A DNA stretch of 64,000 nt from Anaerolineales bacterium (GTDB taxonomy: Bacteria > Chloroflexota > Anaerolineae > Anaerolineales > UBA4823): contig PQAL01000004.1 in assembly GCA_003105035.1 (NCBI GenBank), positions 1 to 64,000 of the forward strand. The letters are read 5' to 3'. The notes beneath the pieces are model-generated. The model did no database searches and had not been told where the DNA came from. It saw nothing but the letters and a program-made list of their open reading frames with translations. Below are positions 9,691 to 18,858 of the stretch, piece by piece (position 1 is the first letter of the stretch; each line of letters starts with the position of its first letter). Both the position numbers and the translations under genes were made by a program.

Positions 9691-11151
9691 ATGACGCAAT
9701 CCGATCTCTTCACAATTTTACCGATCCTCGTGCTCATCGTCTGGGCATGTGTGTTGCTGCTGGTGGACTTGTTCATACCCAAGGGCAGTAAAAAATGGAC
9801 CGCTTTGCTGGCTGCGGTCGGCCTGGCAGGCGCCCTGGGCTTGAACCTGGCACAAGCCGGGCAGCAACTTTCCGCCTTTGGCGGCATGGTCGTGCTGGAC
9901 GGCTTTTCATCCTTCATGACCAGCCTGTTCCTGGCAAGCGGGCTGCTGGCGGTCGCCCTCGCCTACGGCTACCTCAAGCGCATGGGGCTGGAGCGCGGTG
10001 AGTATTATGTCATCCTGATGTTCAGCCTGTCGGGAATGATGTTAATGGCCCAGGCGACGGACCTTTTCGTGGTGTTCCTCGCCCTCGAACTTTTATCCAT
10101 TCCACTCTATGTGCTGGCAGCTTTTGCCCGCTCGCGCTCAGATTCCGAAGAAGCCGGGCTGAAGTATTTCCTGCTGGGTGCTTTTGCCACCGGGTTCGTG
10201 GTCTATGGCATCAGCCTGGTTTTTGGTGCCACCGGGCACACCTCCCTGGCCGGGATCGTCTCGGTCATCCAAACCCCCGAGACTTTCAGCGGCACCTTCA
10301 ATCCGCTCCTGCTGACAATCGGCGCGGCGCTGATCCTGGTGGGGTTCAGTTTCAAGGTGGCAGCCGTCCCCTTTCACATGTGGACTCCCGACGTTTACCA
10401 GGGTGCGCCCACCCCGGTGACGGGCTTCATGGCGGTGGGTGCCAAGGCGGCTGGTTTTGCCGCGTTGTTGCGCATCTTCGTGGCTGCCCTGCCATCATTG
10501 AGCGCCGACCTGGTGCCGGTGCTGTGGGGTCTGGCTGCCCTCACCATGCTGGTGGGCAACCTGGTTGCCATTTCACAAACCAACATCAAGCGCTTGCTGG
10601 CCTACTCCAGCATTGCCCATGCCGGTTATATCTTGATGGCTTTTGTGAACTTTGGGAACCCAAAAGTGGGACCGGATGCAGTCGCCTCAGCCCTGTTCTA
10701 CCTGCTCACCTATGCCATCACCTCCTTCGGAGCCTGGGCAGTGGTCATTGGGCTGGAAAAACAGGATGGAAAAGGTCTGGAGATCAGCGACTTCGCAGGC
10801 CTGGGACGCAAACGCCCCCTTATGGCGGCTGCCATGACCATCTTCATGCTCTCACTGACCGGCATGCCGCCCACGCTGGGCCTGGTGGGTAAGTTCTACC
10901 TGTTCCGCACTGTGGTGGAAGGCGGTTACATCTGGCTGGCGGTGATAGGCGTGCTCACTTCGCTCATCTCGGCATACTACTACCTGCGGGTGGTGGTGAC
11001 CATGTATATGCACACGGGTGAGCCTGAAACCAAGCGTGAATTCTGGCTGGACCTTACCTGGGAACTGGCAGCCCTGGCGACGGTGGTGCTTAGTTTCGTG
11101 CCGGCGGCGCTCTTCGCCTGGGCAAGCGGTGCGGTACTGACAATATTCTAA
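9691..11151 (+). CDS. nuoN: NADH-quinone oxidoreductase subunit N
   Basis: 486-residue antiporter-like membrane subunit, last gene of the nuo operon. Motifs seen: FKVAAVPFHMWTPDVYQGAPTP (lysine and histidine of the channel) and the helix LFVVFLALELLSIPLYVL with the conserved glutamate. It ends 17 bp before a factor-independent terminator, which marks the operon end. Confidence 0.95.
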   Translation: MTQSDLFTILPILVLIVWACVLLLVDLFIPKGSKKWTALLAAVGLAGALGLNLAQAGQQLSAFGGMVVLDGFSSFMTSLFLASGLLAVALAYGYLKRMGLERGEYYVILMFSLSGMMLMAQATDLFVVFLALELLSIPLYVLAAFARSRSDSEEAGLKYFLLGAFATGFVVYGISLVFGATGHTSLAGIVSVIQTPETFSGTFNPLLLTIGAALILVGFSFKVAAVPFHMWTPDVYQGAPTPVTGFMAVGAKAAGFAALLRIFVAALPSLSADLVPVLWGLAALTMLVGNLVAISQTNIKRLLAYSSIAHAGYILMAFVNFGNPKVGPDAVASALFYLLTYAITSFGAWAVVIGLEKQDGKGLEISDFAGLGRKRPLMAAAMTIFMLSLTGMPPTLGLVGKFYLFRTVVEGGYIWLAVIGVLTSLISAYYYLRVVVTMYMHTGEPETKREFWLDLTWELAALATVVLSFVPAALFAWASGAVLTIF

Positions 11152-11168
11152 AATAACCACAGATATGC

Positions 11169-11202
11169 AAAGGACGGTGAGAATTTCACCGTCCTTTTTT
11201 TA
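11169..11202 (+). terminator. Rho-independent terminator of the nuo operon
   Basis: Perfect 12-bp stem AAAGGACGGTGA / TCACCGTCCTTT with a 5-nt loop, followed by a run of T. It lies 17 bp after the nuoN stop and between convergent genes. Confidence 0.9.
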
Positions 11203-11232
11203 TTGGCTGAGTTCGTAATCCTGCTGCCCGAC

Positions 11233-12024
11233 TTATGCCGTTGGAGGAATTTCCCCTTCCAACAGGCTGCCGCTTTCAAGAAGTTCGATGAAAGTGCCCA
11301 CGAACCGCCCTCCGGGTGCGCCATCAACGATGTCATGATTGATGCTGACCGTCAGGTGCAGGCAGTCGCGCAATGCCACCCCCCCGTTGTAAGCCATTGG
11401 TTTTGGCACCATGCTGCCGATCCAGGCTCCCACAGTGTGGATGTATAGTTGTCCAACCCCCCATCTTAAACCTTTGCCAAACATCCCGAACGCGGAGAGC
11501 TGGGCGGTGCCGTCGATGCGCTTCATCAGGCCAGGGAACCACTTCATCAAGCTGAATGTGAGGGTGCGCATGAACCCGGGAACGTGGCTTGCGAGCGGCA
11601 TGACCTTCTCAAGCCAGCCGAGGGGATGCGAGCCGGCTTTGACCGCCCTTAATTCATCACTGATCTCCCTAACTGATCTTTCGTGCGCCCGCCGGACGAC
11701 ATGCGGCACGGGCACTCCCTGGCCATCCGGATGGTCGACAAAGGTGGAGACATCTACATCATTGAAAACCAGCAGCCGGTTGTCGAGGGTGCGATAGACG
11801 TGCACTGCCGGGTGTGCATGGATAGCCCTGGCATAGCAGGCAATGATGTAGGCGGTGAGGGAGAGCGGGTGACCGTCACTTCCGCGGGTGTCCTTCAGCA
11901 TGCGGCGCGGCTCGGTTATATCTGCTTCCAGCAATCCATGCACGATGTGACGCCGGACTGCGAAGCGCAGCGCTTCACTGGCCACCCTGCGGCTGCGCGG
12001 GAAAGGAAGGAATTCTTTATCCAT
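11233..12024 (-). CDS. Stand-alone 2-oxoacid dehydrogenase E2-type acyltransferase
   Basis: 263 residues matching only the catalytic domain of dihydrolipoamide acyltransferases; no lipoyl or E1/E3-binding domain precedes it. The active-site motif is visible near the C-terminus as SINHDIVDGAPGGRF, equivalent to the HxxxDG of E2 and chloramphenicol acetyltransferase folds. Start ATG at 12024 is 6 nt after AAGGA; an adjacent GTG at 12027 is too close to it. Stand-alone versions of this domain exist in several phyla, but their acyl acceptor is generally not known. No 2-oxoacid dehydrogenase partner genes are nearby, so the function is left open. Confidence 0.75.
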   Translation of the reverse strand: MDKEFLPFPRSRRVASEALRFAVRRHIVHGLLEADITEPRRMLKDTRGSDGHPLSLTAYIIACYARAIHAHPAVHVYRTLDNRLLVFNDVDVSTFVDHPDGQGVPVPHVVRRAHERSVREISDELRAVKAGSHPLGWLEKVMPLASHVPGFMRTLTFSLMKWFPGLMKRIDGTAQLSAFGMFGKGLRWGVGQLYIHTVGAWIGSMVPKPMAYNGGVALRDCLHLTVSINHDIVDGAPGGRFVGTFIELLESGSLLEGEIPPTA

Positions 12025-12261
12025 CACATGTCCTTTTCGGAAGGTATTTAATCATTCCACTTTTCCTGTGGTCGCTTTCGAGACTTTAATGATAGGATAA
12101 TAATATTCCGTAATTCCGAAAAATCATCCATACAGCCTGCCCTTAACCCCCACCTGATTTGGATTGGAAGTGGTACCAAGCCGTTGCTAAATGAATCAAC
12201 CCTGAAAGCAAGGCTGGGGTACGCCGCGACCAACTGGGGGCGAGGCGATTGGAGAAGGTGA

Positions 12262-12630
12262 CTAAAACCCGCAATTGTTGGAAGTAATGTTCCCGCTCTG
12301 ATCCATGCATATCGTGCATTGCAACCCAAGCAGGGAGGTTGAATTGTAACAGGTGACATTAGGTGCAAGGGTTGCGGTGGGAAGATAGATCACTGGTTTT
12401 GGGGTGGGTGTGGAGGTTGGGCTGGGAGTTTCCGAAGGGGTGATCGTGAAGGTGAAGGTGGGACTGGGGGTCTCGCTGGGGGTAACAGTAAGGGTCGCTG
12501 TGGAGGTTGGCATGGCGGTCAGGGTCTCGGCAACGTGTTGTGCAATTGCCGTGGACTCAGCATCCCCACCCGATCCGCAGGAAGTGAGCAGTAACGCCGC
12601 AACTAGCAGAAACCAGGTTGATTTTTTCAT
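12262..12630 (-). CDS. Small Thr/Pro-rich lipoprotein
   Basis: 122 residues. The start MKKSTWFLLVAALLLTSC at 12630 gives a classic lipoprotein signal with the lipidated cysteine in LTSC; the upstream in-frame start has no signal logic. A Thr/Ser/Pro linker (PTSTATLTVTPSETPSPT and similar) of about 60 residues follows, then a short Cys-containing tail (CYNSTSLLGLQCTICMDQ). Such linkers are common in surface proteins of Anaerolineae. Function unknown. Confidence 0.7.
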   Translation of the reverse strand: MKKSTWFLLVAALLLTSCGSGGDAESTAIAQHVAETLTAMPTSTATLTVTPSETPSPTFTFTITPSETPSPTSTPTPKPVIYLPTATLAPNVTCYNSTSLLGLQCTICMDQSGNITSNNCGF

Positions 12631-12718
12631 CTCATCATTATACAGCAGCCCAACAAAAACCACAAATCCGGTAATGAAACCCAACTTTTCATTCGCTCCC
12701 GCCTCCCGGGTGGTTGGT

Positions 12719-12747
12719 TTGCATAATTACCTGAATTCACTTATACT
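12719..12747 (+). promoter_or_regulatory. Candidate sigma70-type promoter for the ABC transporter pair
   Basis: TTGCAT at 12719 and TATACT at 12742 are separated by 17 bp, 138 bp upstream of the first transporter gene. The -35 match is weak. The 254 bases between the divergent lipoprotein and transporter genes hold nothing else recognisable. Confidence 0.35.
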
Positions 12748-12884
12748 ATCGAAGAACCAATCGACAATCCCTTGCTCGCAAGTTAAAAAGGACCTGGTTA
12801 CTGCTCCTCTTGCTGCCTGAAAGATTGGGGATACCAGCACCGGCAGGGAATGGTTGGCATAATCATCAAGGCGGTCTGATCAAA

Positions 12885-15155
12885 ATGTTGGCTGAATACA
12901 AACCATTAATTGGAGCAGGCGAGGTCAAGGGGTCTGAAGTTGAAGCGCTCCAATTAAACAAATGGGTGCGCAAGAAGCTCAATATTCTCCAGGACGTCTC
13001 GCTGACCTTCAAGCCGGGTGAATTTATCGTGGTGGTGGGGGCCAGCGGGGGCGGCAAGACCACCCTGGTGGATGCCATTGCCGGTTACCGCCCGGCCACC
13101 CACGGCAGGGTCTTCGTGGATGGCATTGATGTATACCGGAACGTGGACTCGATGCGCGGCAAGGTCGGGTACGTCCCACAGCGCGACATCATTCACATGG
13201 AATTAACCGTGTACCAAGCACTTGAATTCAGCGCGCGCCTGCGTCTGCCACCCCACACCACCCGGGCGGAGCGTAAGGAACGCATCCACGAGGTGCTGGA
13301 AGAGTTGGGCCTGGAAAATCACCAGGACATGCGCATCAGCGAGTTAAGCGGGGGGCAGCAGAAGCGCGTCTCCATCGGTGTGGAACTGCTCACCCGCCCC
13401 GGCTTGTTCTTCCTGGATGAACCCACCTCGGGCCTGGACCCCGGGAATGAAACGGCCTTCATGTACCTGATGCGCCGCCTGGCAGACCAGGGACGCACGG
13501 TGGTGATGATCTCGCACACCACCAAGAATGTGATGTTGGCAGATAAGGTGCTCTTCATGGGCCGCGGCGGCTACATGGCCTGGTTTGGCCCCCCGGCCGA
13601 AGCCATGACCTATTTTGCCCAGTTCCGCACCAAGAGGCAGTTTGGGGATGGCGAAATGCAGTTCGATGAGATCTACGCCATCCTGGATGACCCTGAATTG
13701 GGGGATGCCAAGGATTGGGCGGACCGCTTTCAGGAGAGCCAGGCGTATCGCCAGTATGTGCTGGAGCCGCTGCAGCCCCGCCAGGAATTGCTGGAGAAAG
13801 AAAAAACCCGGGCCCGCTTGAGCCGCAGGTCTGCCGAAACCCGGCAATACCAGGAAGACAGGAAACGCGCCCGCAAGAACCGCATTTCAGGACTGCGGCA
13901 ATTCATCATCCTGTCGGTGCGCAATCTGACCATCCTGGGGCGCGACCGCTCCAGCCTGATCCTGATGCTGTTGATCGCCCCCATCGTGGGGACGTTGGAC
14001 CTGTTTCTGGCACCGCTGTTGGGGAAGAATGTCTTTTCCTATGAGAACGGCAGCGCTGTGAATGCCAGCGTGATCTTTTACCTGTGGTCCATCTATTCCC
14101 TGCTGGTGGGTGGTCTTTCGCAGATGCGTGAGTTCGTCAAGGAAGCCAGCATCTATAAACGTGAACGACTGGTGAATTTACGGATCTTCCCTTATGTTGC
14201 CTCCAAGGTGTGGGTGGCTTTGATCCTGGCCCTCTACCACGCACTGGCGTTCACCTTGATCCGTTACCTGGCTTTTAATATGCCGGGTGGATTGAGCGAA
14301 TTCATCCAGGTGTATGTCACCCTCCTGCTGGGGACCATCACCGGCATGATGATCGGCTTGATGGCTTCCGCCATTTCGAACAACCAGAGCACCACCCCGC
14401 TGATCATGATCCTGTTGACGGTGCCGATGTACATGTTCAGCGGCGCACTGGCACCCATCCCGGAATACCTGAGCGTTTGGGCTTCCACGCGCTGGTCTTA
14501 CGAAGCCCTGATGGGCATCGCCGGGATCGGCTCGGATGTTTCCCGCGATCCCTGCTGGCAGCTGCCGGCAGACCTGCGGGATGGCATGTCCCTGGACGAC
14601 AAGGAATTCTTCCAGTGCAACTGCATGGGCTTGGACATGTTCAGCAAGGATTCATGTGACTTCCCGGGTGTGGGCGCATATTACACCAGTGAGCTTAACC
14701 AGGATCCTCCTGCCAGCCCGGCGGCACTACCGGATGCCCCCCCTGAGCCGCTCTTCCCCGATCCTCCCGACCCCCCTGCAGATGTTTCAAACCAGGTGGT
14801 CGTGGTTCAATACCTGGACGCGTTGAAGAAATACCAGGAGGATGTCACAGACATTCAGGATGATTACCGCAACCAGGTGGATATCTACCAGACCATGGCA
14901 GAGATCTACCAGAATGACATGATCCAATACCAGGAAGACCTGGCCAAATACACGGTCAGGCGCGTCTCGGCTGTGTCTGGCGCTGAGGGCGTCATTGACA
15001 GTGTCGTTGATCGTTGGAGTTGGGCATTCGTGAACAAGCGCGATCCCAAGGCCTATCTTCCCTGGTTGTACCAGGTGTGGGCTGCCCAGGTCATCCTGAT
15101 GCTGCTCTATTTTGTGGTCATCCTGATCCTGATCAAGCGCAAGGACAGCCAGTGA
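12885..15155 (+). CDS. ABCG-like transporter, ATPase fused to permease (copy 1)
   Basis: 756 residues with start ATG at 12885, chosen because it gives the same length and N-terminal alignment as the second copy at 16588. The N-terminal ATPase has Walker A GASGGGKTT (52-60), signature LSGGQQKRVSIG, Walker B LFFLDEPTSGLDPGNE and a switch histidine (ISHT). An ABC2-type membrane domain with about six helices follows. Before the last helix there is a predicted external region with cysteines (CWQLP, CNCMG, CDFPG), a proline-rich stretch and a heptad-like segment full of Tyr-Gln repeats. It is a half-size transporter expected to dimerise. Substrate unknown; the adjacent lipoprotein is a probable partner. 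Confidence 0.85.
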   Translation: MLAEYKPLIGAGEVKGSEVEALQLNKWVRKKLNILQDVSLTFKPGEFIVVVGASGGGKTTLVDAIAGYRPATHGRVFVDGIDVYRNVDSMRGKVGYVPQRDIIHMELTVYQALEFSARLRLPPHTTRAERKERIHEVLEELGLENHQDMRISELSGGQQKRVSIGVELLTRPGLFFLDEPTSGLDPGNETAFMYLMRRLADQGRTVVMISHTTKNVMLADKVLFMGRGGYMAWFGPPAEAMTYFAQFRTKRQFGDGEMQFDEIYAILDDPELGDAKDWADRFQESQAYRQYVLEPLQPRQELLEKEKTRARLSRRSAETRQYQEDRKRARKNRISGLRQFIILSVRNLTILGRDRSSLILMLLIAPIVGTLDLFLAPLLGKNVFSYENGSAVNASVIFYLWSIYSLLVGGLSQMREFVKEASIYKRERLVNLRIFPYVASKVWVALILALYHALAFTLIRYLAFNMPGGLSEFIQVYVTLLLGTITGMMIGLMASAISNNQSTTPLIMILLTVPMYMFSGALAPIPEYLSVWASTRWSYEALMGIAGIGSDVSRDPCWQLPADLRDGMSLDDKEFFQCNCMGLDMFSKDSCDFPGVGAYYTSELNQDPPASPAALPDAPPEPLFPDPPDPPADVSNQVVVVQYLDALKKYQEDVTDIQDDYRNQVDIYQTMAEIYQNDMIQYQEDLAKYTVRRVSAVSGAEGVIDSVVDRWSWAFVNKRDPKAYLPWLYQVWAAQVILMLLYFVVILILIKRKDSQ

Positions 15156-15215
15156 TCTTAAGCGCTGGTATTAAAGGTATGATGAGTGTGAGTACCAAAC
15201 AAAGGCAGGCGCGCG

Positions 15216-16370
15216 ATGAGAACTGAAATTCGCAGATGGACAAAGGTCGTTTCCCTGATCCTTCCTGTGCTGCTTTTCCTGGCAGCCTGCGGGTCCATCC
15301 TGGAACAACATAACTTGGATTATGGGACGCTCACACCCATGGGGAGAGCGGTGATGGAAACCATCACAGCGCGTGCCCTGGAAGCAGGCTCGGGCTCCAG
15401 CCAGGCGACCGCCTTCGCCAAGGCCACTGCCATCAGTGCAGAGTCCACCGCCCAGGCGGAGCAGGACAACCTGGTCTATCAGCAGACAGCTGCCGCCATG
15501 CTCCCGGTGCTGGAAGAGCTCCCCCGGTATGGCGTCAACCCCCTGGACGGGCAGGTCGCCTGGCTTCATCCGCCGGTGACCATCGAGCTGGACGGGTATT
15601 CGCAGACCGGGTACGCCAACGACTATCCGGAGGTGACCGCGGCCGATTTCGTCCTGGCAGCGGATTTCACCTGGAACACGCAGGCCGCCACTGCCAGTTG
15701 CGGGTATGTTTTCCGCTCGGACGGCGACAAGGAAAAGCCCAACCAGTTTAACATCACGGTGGCACGCTATGCCAGCGGCACGCTGTATTTTTCAGCCCTG
15801 GTGGATGGAAACCTGGCCAACACGCAGGCCTTTTACCCCAAGAAAAAAGATACCTCCTTCAACGGGCTGAATGACGCCACCAACCGGCTGGTGGTGGTGG
15901 CGCGCGGCACGCTGATCGACATTTACACCAATGGGGTCAAGATCGGCCAGGTGGATACCACCAAGCCGCCGCCCTCCACGGTTGAAGCACCCATCTTCCC
16001 TATCCGACCGGTTGACCCCACCCCCGAACAACTTGCTGCCTACCAGCAGGCCTTGGCTCAGTATGAGCAGGTGATGGCACAGAACCAGGCAAACCTGAGC
16101 GAGGCTCAGCGCAACTACAACAGCGAAAAGATCGCCACATTCCGGGATGGCTTTCTCAGTTTCATAAGCGCCAGCGAATATGGCCATACCACCTGCAAAT
16201 TCAGCAATGCCTGGCTGTTCATCATTGGCCGGCCGCCAACTCCCACCCCCAACCTGACCTGGACAGCCACTCCCACGATTACACCCACCCGCACCCCCAA
16301 CCGGGTTCGCACGGCAACATCAGCCTGTGCCACCTACCAGGCTGGTTACCCCGGTACTCCCTGTCCGTAG
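15216..16370 (+). CDS. Lipoprotein paired with the ABC transporter (copy 1)
   Basis: 384 residues. Lipoprotein signal ending LFLAAC at about residue 25. An Ala/Gln/Thr-rich helical segment (residues 40-90) precedes a beta-rich domain (about 115-250, containing DGYSQTGYANDYPEV and CGYVFRSDGD) that resembles laminin-G/DUF1349-type sandwiches. A helical segment, a Thr/Pro linker and a Cys-containing tail ending GTPCP follow. It lies 60 bp after the transporter and its paralogue at 18848 sits after the second transporter, which argues for a shared function, perhaps substrate capture or cell-surface attachment (inference). Confidence 0.7.
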   Translation: MRTEIRRWTKVVSLILPVLLFLAACGSILEQHNLDYGTLTPMGRAVMETITARALEAGSGSSQATAFAKATAISAESTAQAEQDNLVYQQTAAAMLPVLEELPRYGVNPLDGQVAWLHPPVTIELDGYSQTGYANDYPEVTAADFVLAADFTWNTQAATASCGYVFRSDGDKEKPNQFNITVARYASGTLYFSALVDGNLANTQAFYPKKKDTSFNGLNDATNRLVVVARGTLIDIYTNGVKIGQVDTTKPPPSTVEAPIFPIRPVDPTPEQLAAYQQALAQYEQVMAQNQANLSEAQRNYNSEKIATFRDGFLSFISASEYGHTTCKFSNAWLFIIGRPPTPTPNLTWTATPTITPTRTPNRVRTATSACATYQAGYPGTPCP

Positions 16371-16388
16371 GAGAGAAATGTCACCGCT

Positions 16389-16413
16389 CCTTCCGGGTAA
16401 GCCATCCGGAAGG
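16389..16413 (+). other. Perfect 8-bp inverted repeat between the two duplicated units
   Basis: CCTTCCGG and CCGGAAGG are separated by 9 nt, 18 bp after the first lipoprotein gene. No T-run follows, so this is a weak terminator or an RNA stability hairpin. Confidence 0.45.
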
Positions 16414-16587
16414 GAAAAGTTAAAATATTGAGAGTCATCCCTACACCATGAGGCATCATCCCCTGGCAACATCTTCCCCCTCAAAATTACGTCCCTTCCC
16501 TTCAGAGCCAGGCAGTAATTTCCTTATTCATATCTTTCCGGGCGGGGTAGAACCCGTGGGGCATACTGCCCAGTGTGAAACCAACCT

Positions 16588-18858
16588 ATGACCATGCTCA
16601 AGACTGAAGCAAACAAGGAAACCGAACCTGGAGGTGCACTCGTAGAAGTACTCCAGGTGAACAAGTGGGTTCGCCGTAAACTCAATATTCTGCACGACAT
16701 CTCCCTGGTTGTGAAGCCGAATGAATTCGTGGTGGTGGTAGGGCAGAGCGGTGGCGGCAAGACCACCCTGGTGGATGCCATCGCGGGGTACCGGCCTGCC
16801 ACTCACGGCCGGGTGCTGGTGGACGGTATCGACGTGTATCGTAATAAAGCCTCCATGCGGGGAAAGATCGGCTATGTGCCCCAGCGCGACATCATCCACA
16901 TGGAGTTGACCGTTTACCAGGCCCTGGATTTCAGTGCCAGGTTGAGGATGCCCCCCAGAACCAGCAAAATGGAACGCCAGAGGCGCATCCTGGAGGTGCT
17001 GGAGGAATTGGACCTGGAAGCGCAAAAGGATGTGCGCATCAGCGACCTGAGCGGGGGACAGCAGAAGCGGGTCTCCATCGGAGTGGAATTGCTCACCCGG
17101 CCGCGGCTCTTCTTCCTGGATGAACCCACCTCCGGCTTGGACCCCGGCAACGAGACAGCTTTCATGCACCTCATGCGCCGGTTGGCTGACCAGGGCCGCA
17201 CGGTGATCATGATCACCCACACTACCAAGAATGTAAAACTGGCGGACAAGGTCCTGTTCATGGACACCGGCGGGTACATGGCCTGGTATGGTCCGCCAGA
17301 TGAAGCACTCGCATATTTTGACCATTATCGCAGTGAACAGCACCTGGGTGAAACGGTGATGCAATTCGATGACATCTACGCCGTCATTGAAGACCCGGAC
17401 CTGGGGGGACCGAAAGAATGGGCTGAGCGCTACCTGGCCAGCGAAGCCTACCGCAAATACATCTACGAACCCTTGAGAGCCCGCCGGGAAAGCCTTGACG
17501 ACCTGGTGATCCAATCCCGCTCCCGCCGGAAAAAGCTGGAGACCCGTCGCACCCGCCTGGATAGAAACCGGGTGCGGAAACTGACCATCTCATCCTTCCG
17601 TCAATTTGCCATCCTTTCCAGCAGGAACCTCACCATCCTGGCGCGTGATCGCTCCAGCCTGATCTTGATGCTGTTGATCGCCCCGTTGGTGGGCTCGGTG
17701 GATTTCATCATCGCCCCCATTTTGGGGAAAGACACCTTTAATTACGTCACCGGCAACGGCATCTATGCCAACGTATCCCTGTTCATCGTGACCATGTACG
17801 CCCTGATGGTGGGCGCCATGAGCCAGATGCGAGAATTCGTAAAGGAAGCCAGCATCTACAAGCGCGAACGCCTGGTTAACCTGCGTATCTTTCCCTACGT
17901 GGCGTCCAAGGTATGGGTGGCTTTATTGCTGGCTTTCTACCATGCCCTGGCGTTCACGGTTCTGCATTTCGCAGCCTTCAAAGTCCCCGGGGGTCCCTCA
18001 GCTTTCCTGGAGATCTACATTTCACTGGTGCTGGCGGTGATGACCGGCATGATGCTTGGCTTGGTGGCTTCCGCCATCTCCAACAACCCCGGTGTGACCC
18101 CCCTGATCATGATCGGGTTGATCGTGGTTTTGATCGTTTTCAGCGGCGGCCTGGCGCCCATCCCTGATTATATGAGCGCCTGGGCAACCACCCGTTGGTC
18201 GCTCCAGGTGATGATCGGGATCACCGAAATGGGCTCGGATGTGGCCCGCGATCCCTGCTGGGACCTGCCCAAGCCGCTGCGCGATGCACTGACATTGGAG
18301 GACAAGGCTTTTTACCAATGTCCCTGCATGGGTGTGAAGATGTTCGACCAGAACTCCTGTGACTTCCCGGGTCTGGGTGCCCTGTATGTGCCCGAGATCT
18401 CGGAGGCTCCGCCCGCGGCTCCACCTGCCCTGCCCGAAGCCCCGGCAGAACCGGCCCTGCCCTCCCCGCCTTCCCCCCCGCAGGACACTTCCGACCAGGT
18501 GAAGGTGGTGGAATACCTGAATGCCCTGCAGCAGTATGAAGAGTCAGTCACCAGCCTTCAGAAAAATTATCGCAGCCAGATGGATTTTTACAAGAACACG
18601 GTTGCCATCTACCAGACCAACCTGGTACAGTACCAGCAGGACCTGGCGCACTACACCATTTCGCGGGCGGCTGCGGTCTCGGCAGGCGAAGCCCTGATCG
18701 ACAGCGTGGCGATCTCCTCCGACTGGGCCTGGGTTGACAAAACAGATCCCTCCATCTATTATCCATGGGTATTCAAGACCTGGTATGCCCAGTTGATCCT
18801 GGTCGTCCTGTATTTCTCCGTCATCTTGATCCTGGTAAAGAGCCGAGATGTCCACTAA
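16588..18858 (+). CDS. ABCG-like transporter, ATPase fused to permease (copy 2)
   Basis: 756 residues, strongly similar along its whole length to the gene at 12885: Walker A GQSGGGKTT, LSGGQQKRVSIG, LFFLDEPTSGLDPGNE, the same REFVKEASIYKRERLVNLRI stretch before the later membrane helices, and the same external cysteine pattern (CWDLP, CPCMG, CDFPG). The proline-rich and coiled region is also retained. ATG at 16588 or 16594 could start it. Its stop overlaps the next lipoprotein gene by 11 bp. It may form a heterodimer with copy 1; that is inference from the paired duplication. Confidence 0.85.
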   Translation: MTMLKTEANKETEPGGALVEVLQVNKWVRRKLNILHDISLVVKPNEFVVVVGQSGGGKTTLVDAIAGYRPATHGRVLVDGIDVYRNKASMRGKIGYVPQRDIIHMELTVYQALDFSARLRMPPRTSKMERQRRILEVLEELDLEAQKDVRISDLSGGQQKRVSIGVELLTRPRLFFLDEPTSGLDPGNETAFMHLMRRLADQGRTVIMITHTTKNVKLADKVLFMDTGGYMAWYGPPDEALAYFDHYRSEQHLGETVMQFDDIYAVIEDPDLGGPKEWAERYLASEAYRKYIYEPLRARRESLDDLVIQSRSRRKKLETRRTRLDRNRVRKLTISSFRQFAILSSRNLTILARDRSSLILMLLIAPLVGSVDFIIAPILGKDTFNYVTGNGIYANVSLFIVTMYALMVGAMSQMREFVKEASIYKRERLVNLRIFPYVASKVWVALLLAFYHALAFTVLHFAAFKVPGGPSAFLEIYISLVLAVMTGMMLGLVASAISNNPGVTPLIMIGLIVVLIVFSGGLAPIPDYMSAWATTRWSLQVMIGITEMGSDVARDPCWDLPKPLRDALTLEDKAFYQCPCMGVKMFDQNSCDFPGLGALYVPEISEAPPAAPPALPEAPAEPALPSPPSPPQDTSDQVKVVEYLNALQQYEESVTSLQKNYRSQMDFYKNTVAIYQTNLVQYQQDLAHYTISRAAAVSAGEALIDSVAISSDWAWVDKTDPSIYYPWVFKTWYAQLILVVLYFSVILILVKSRDVH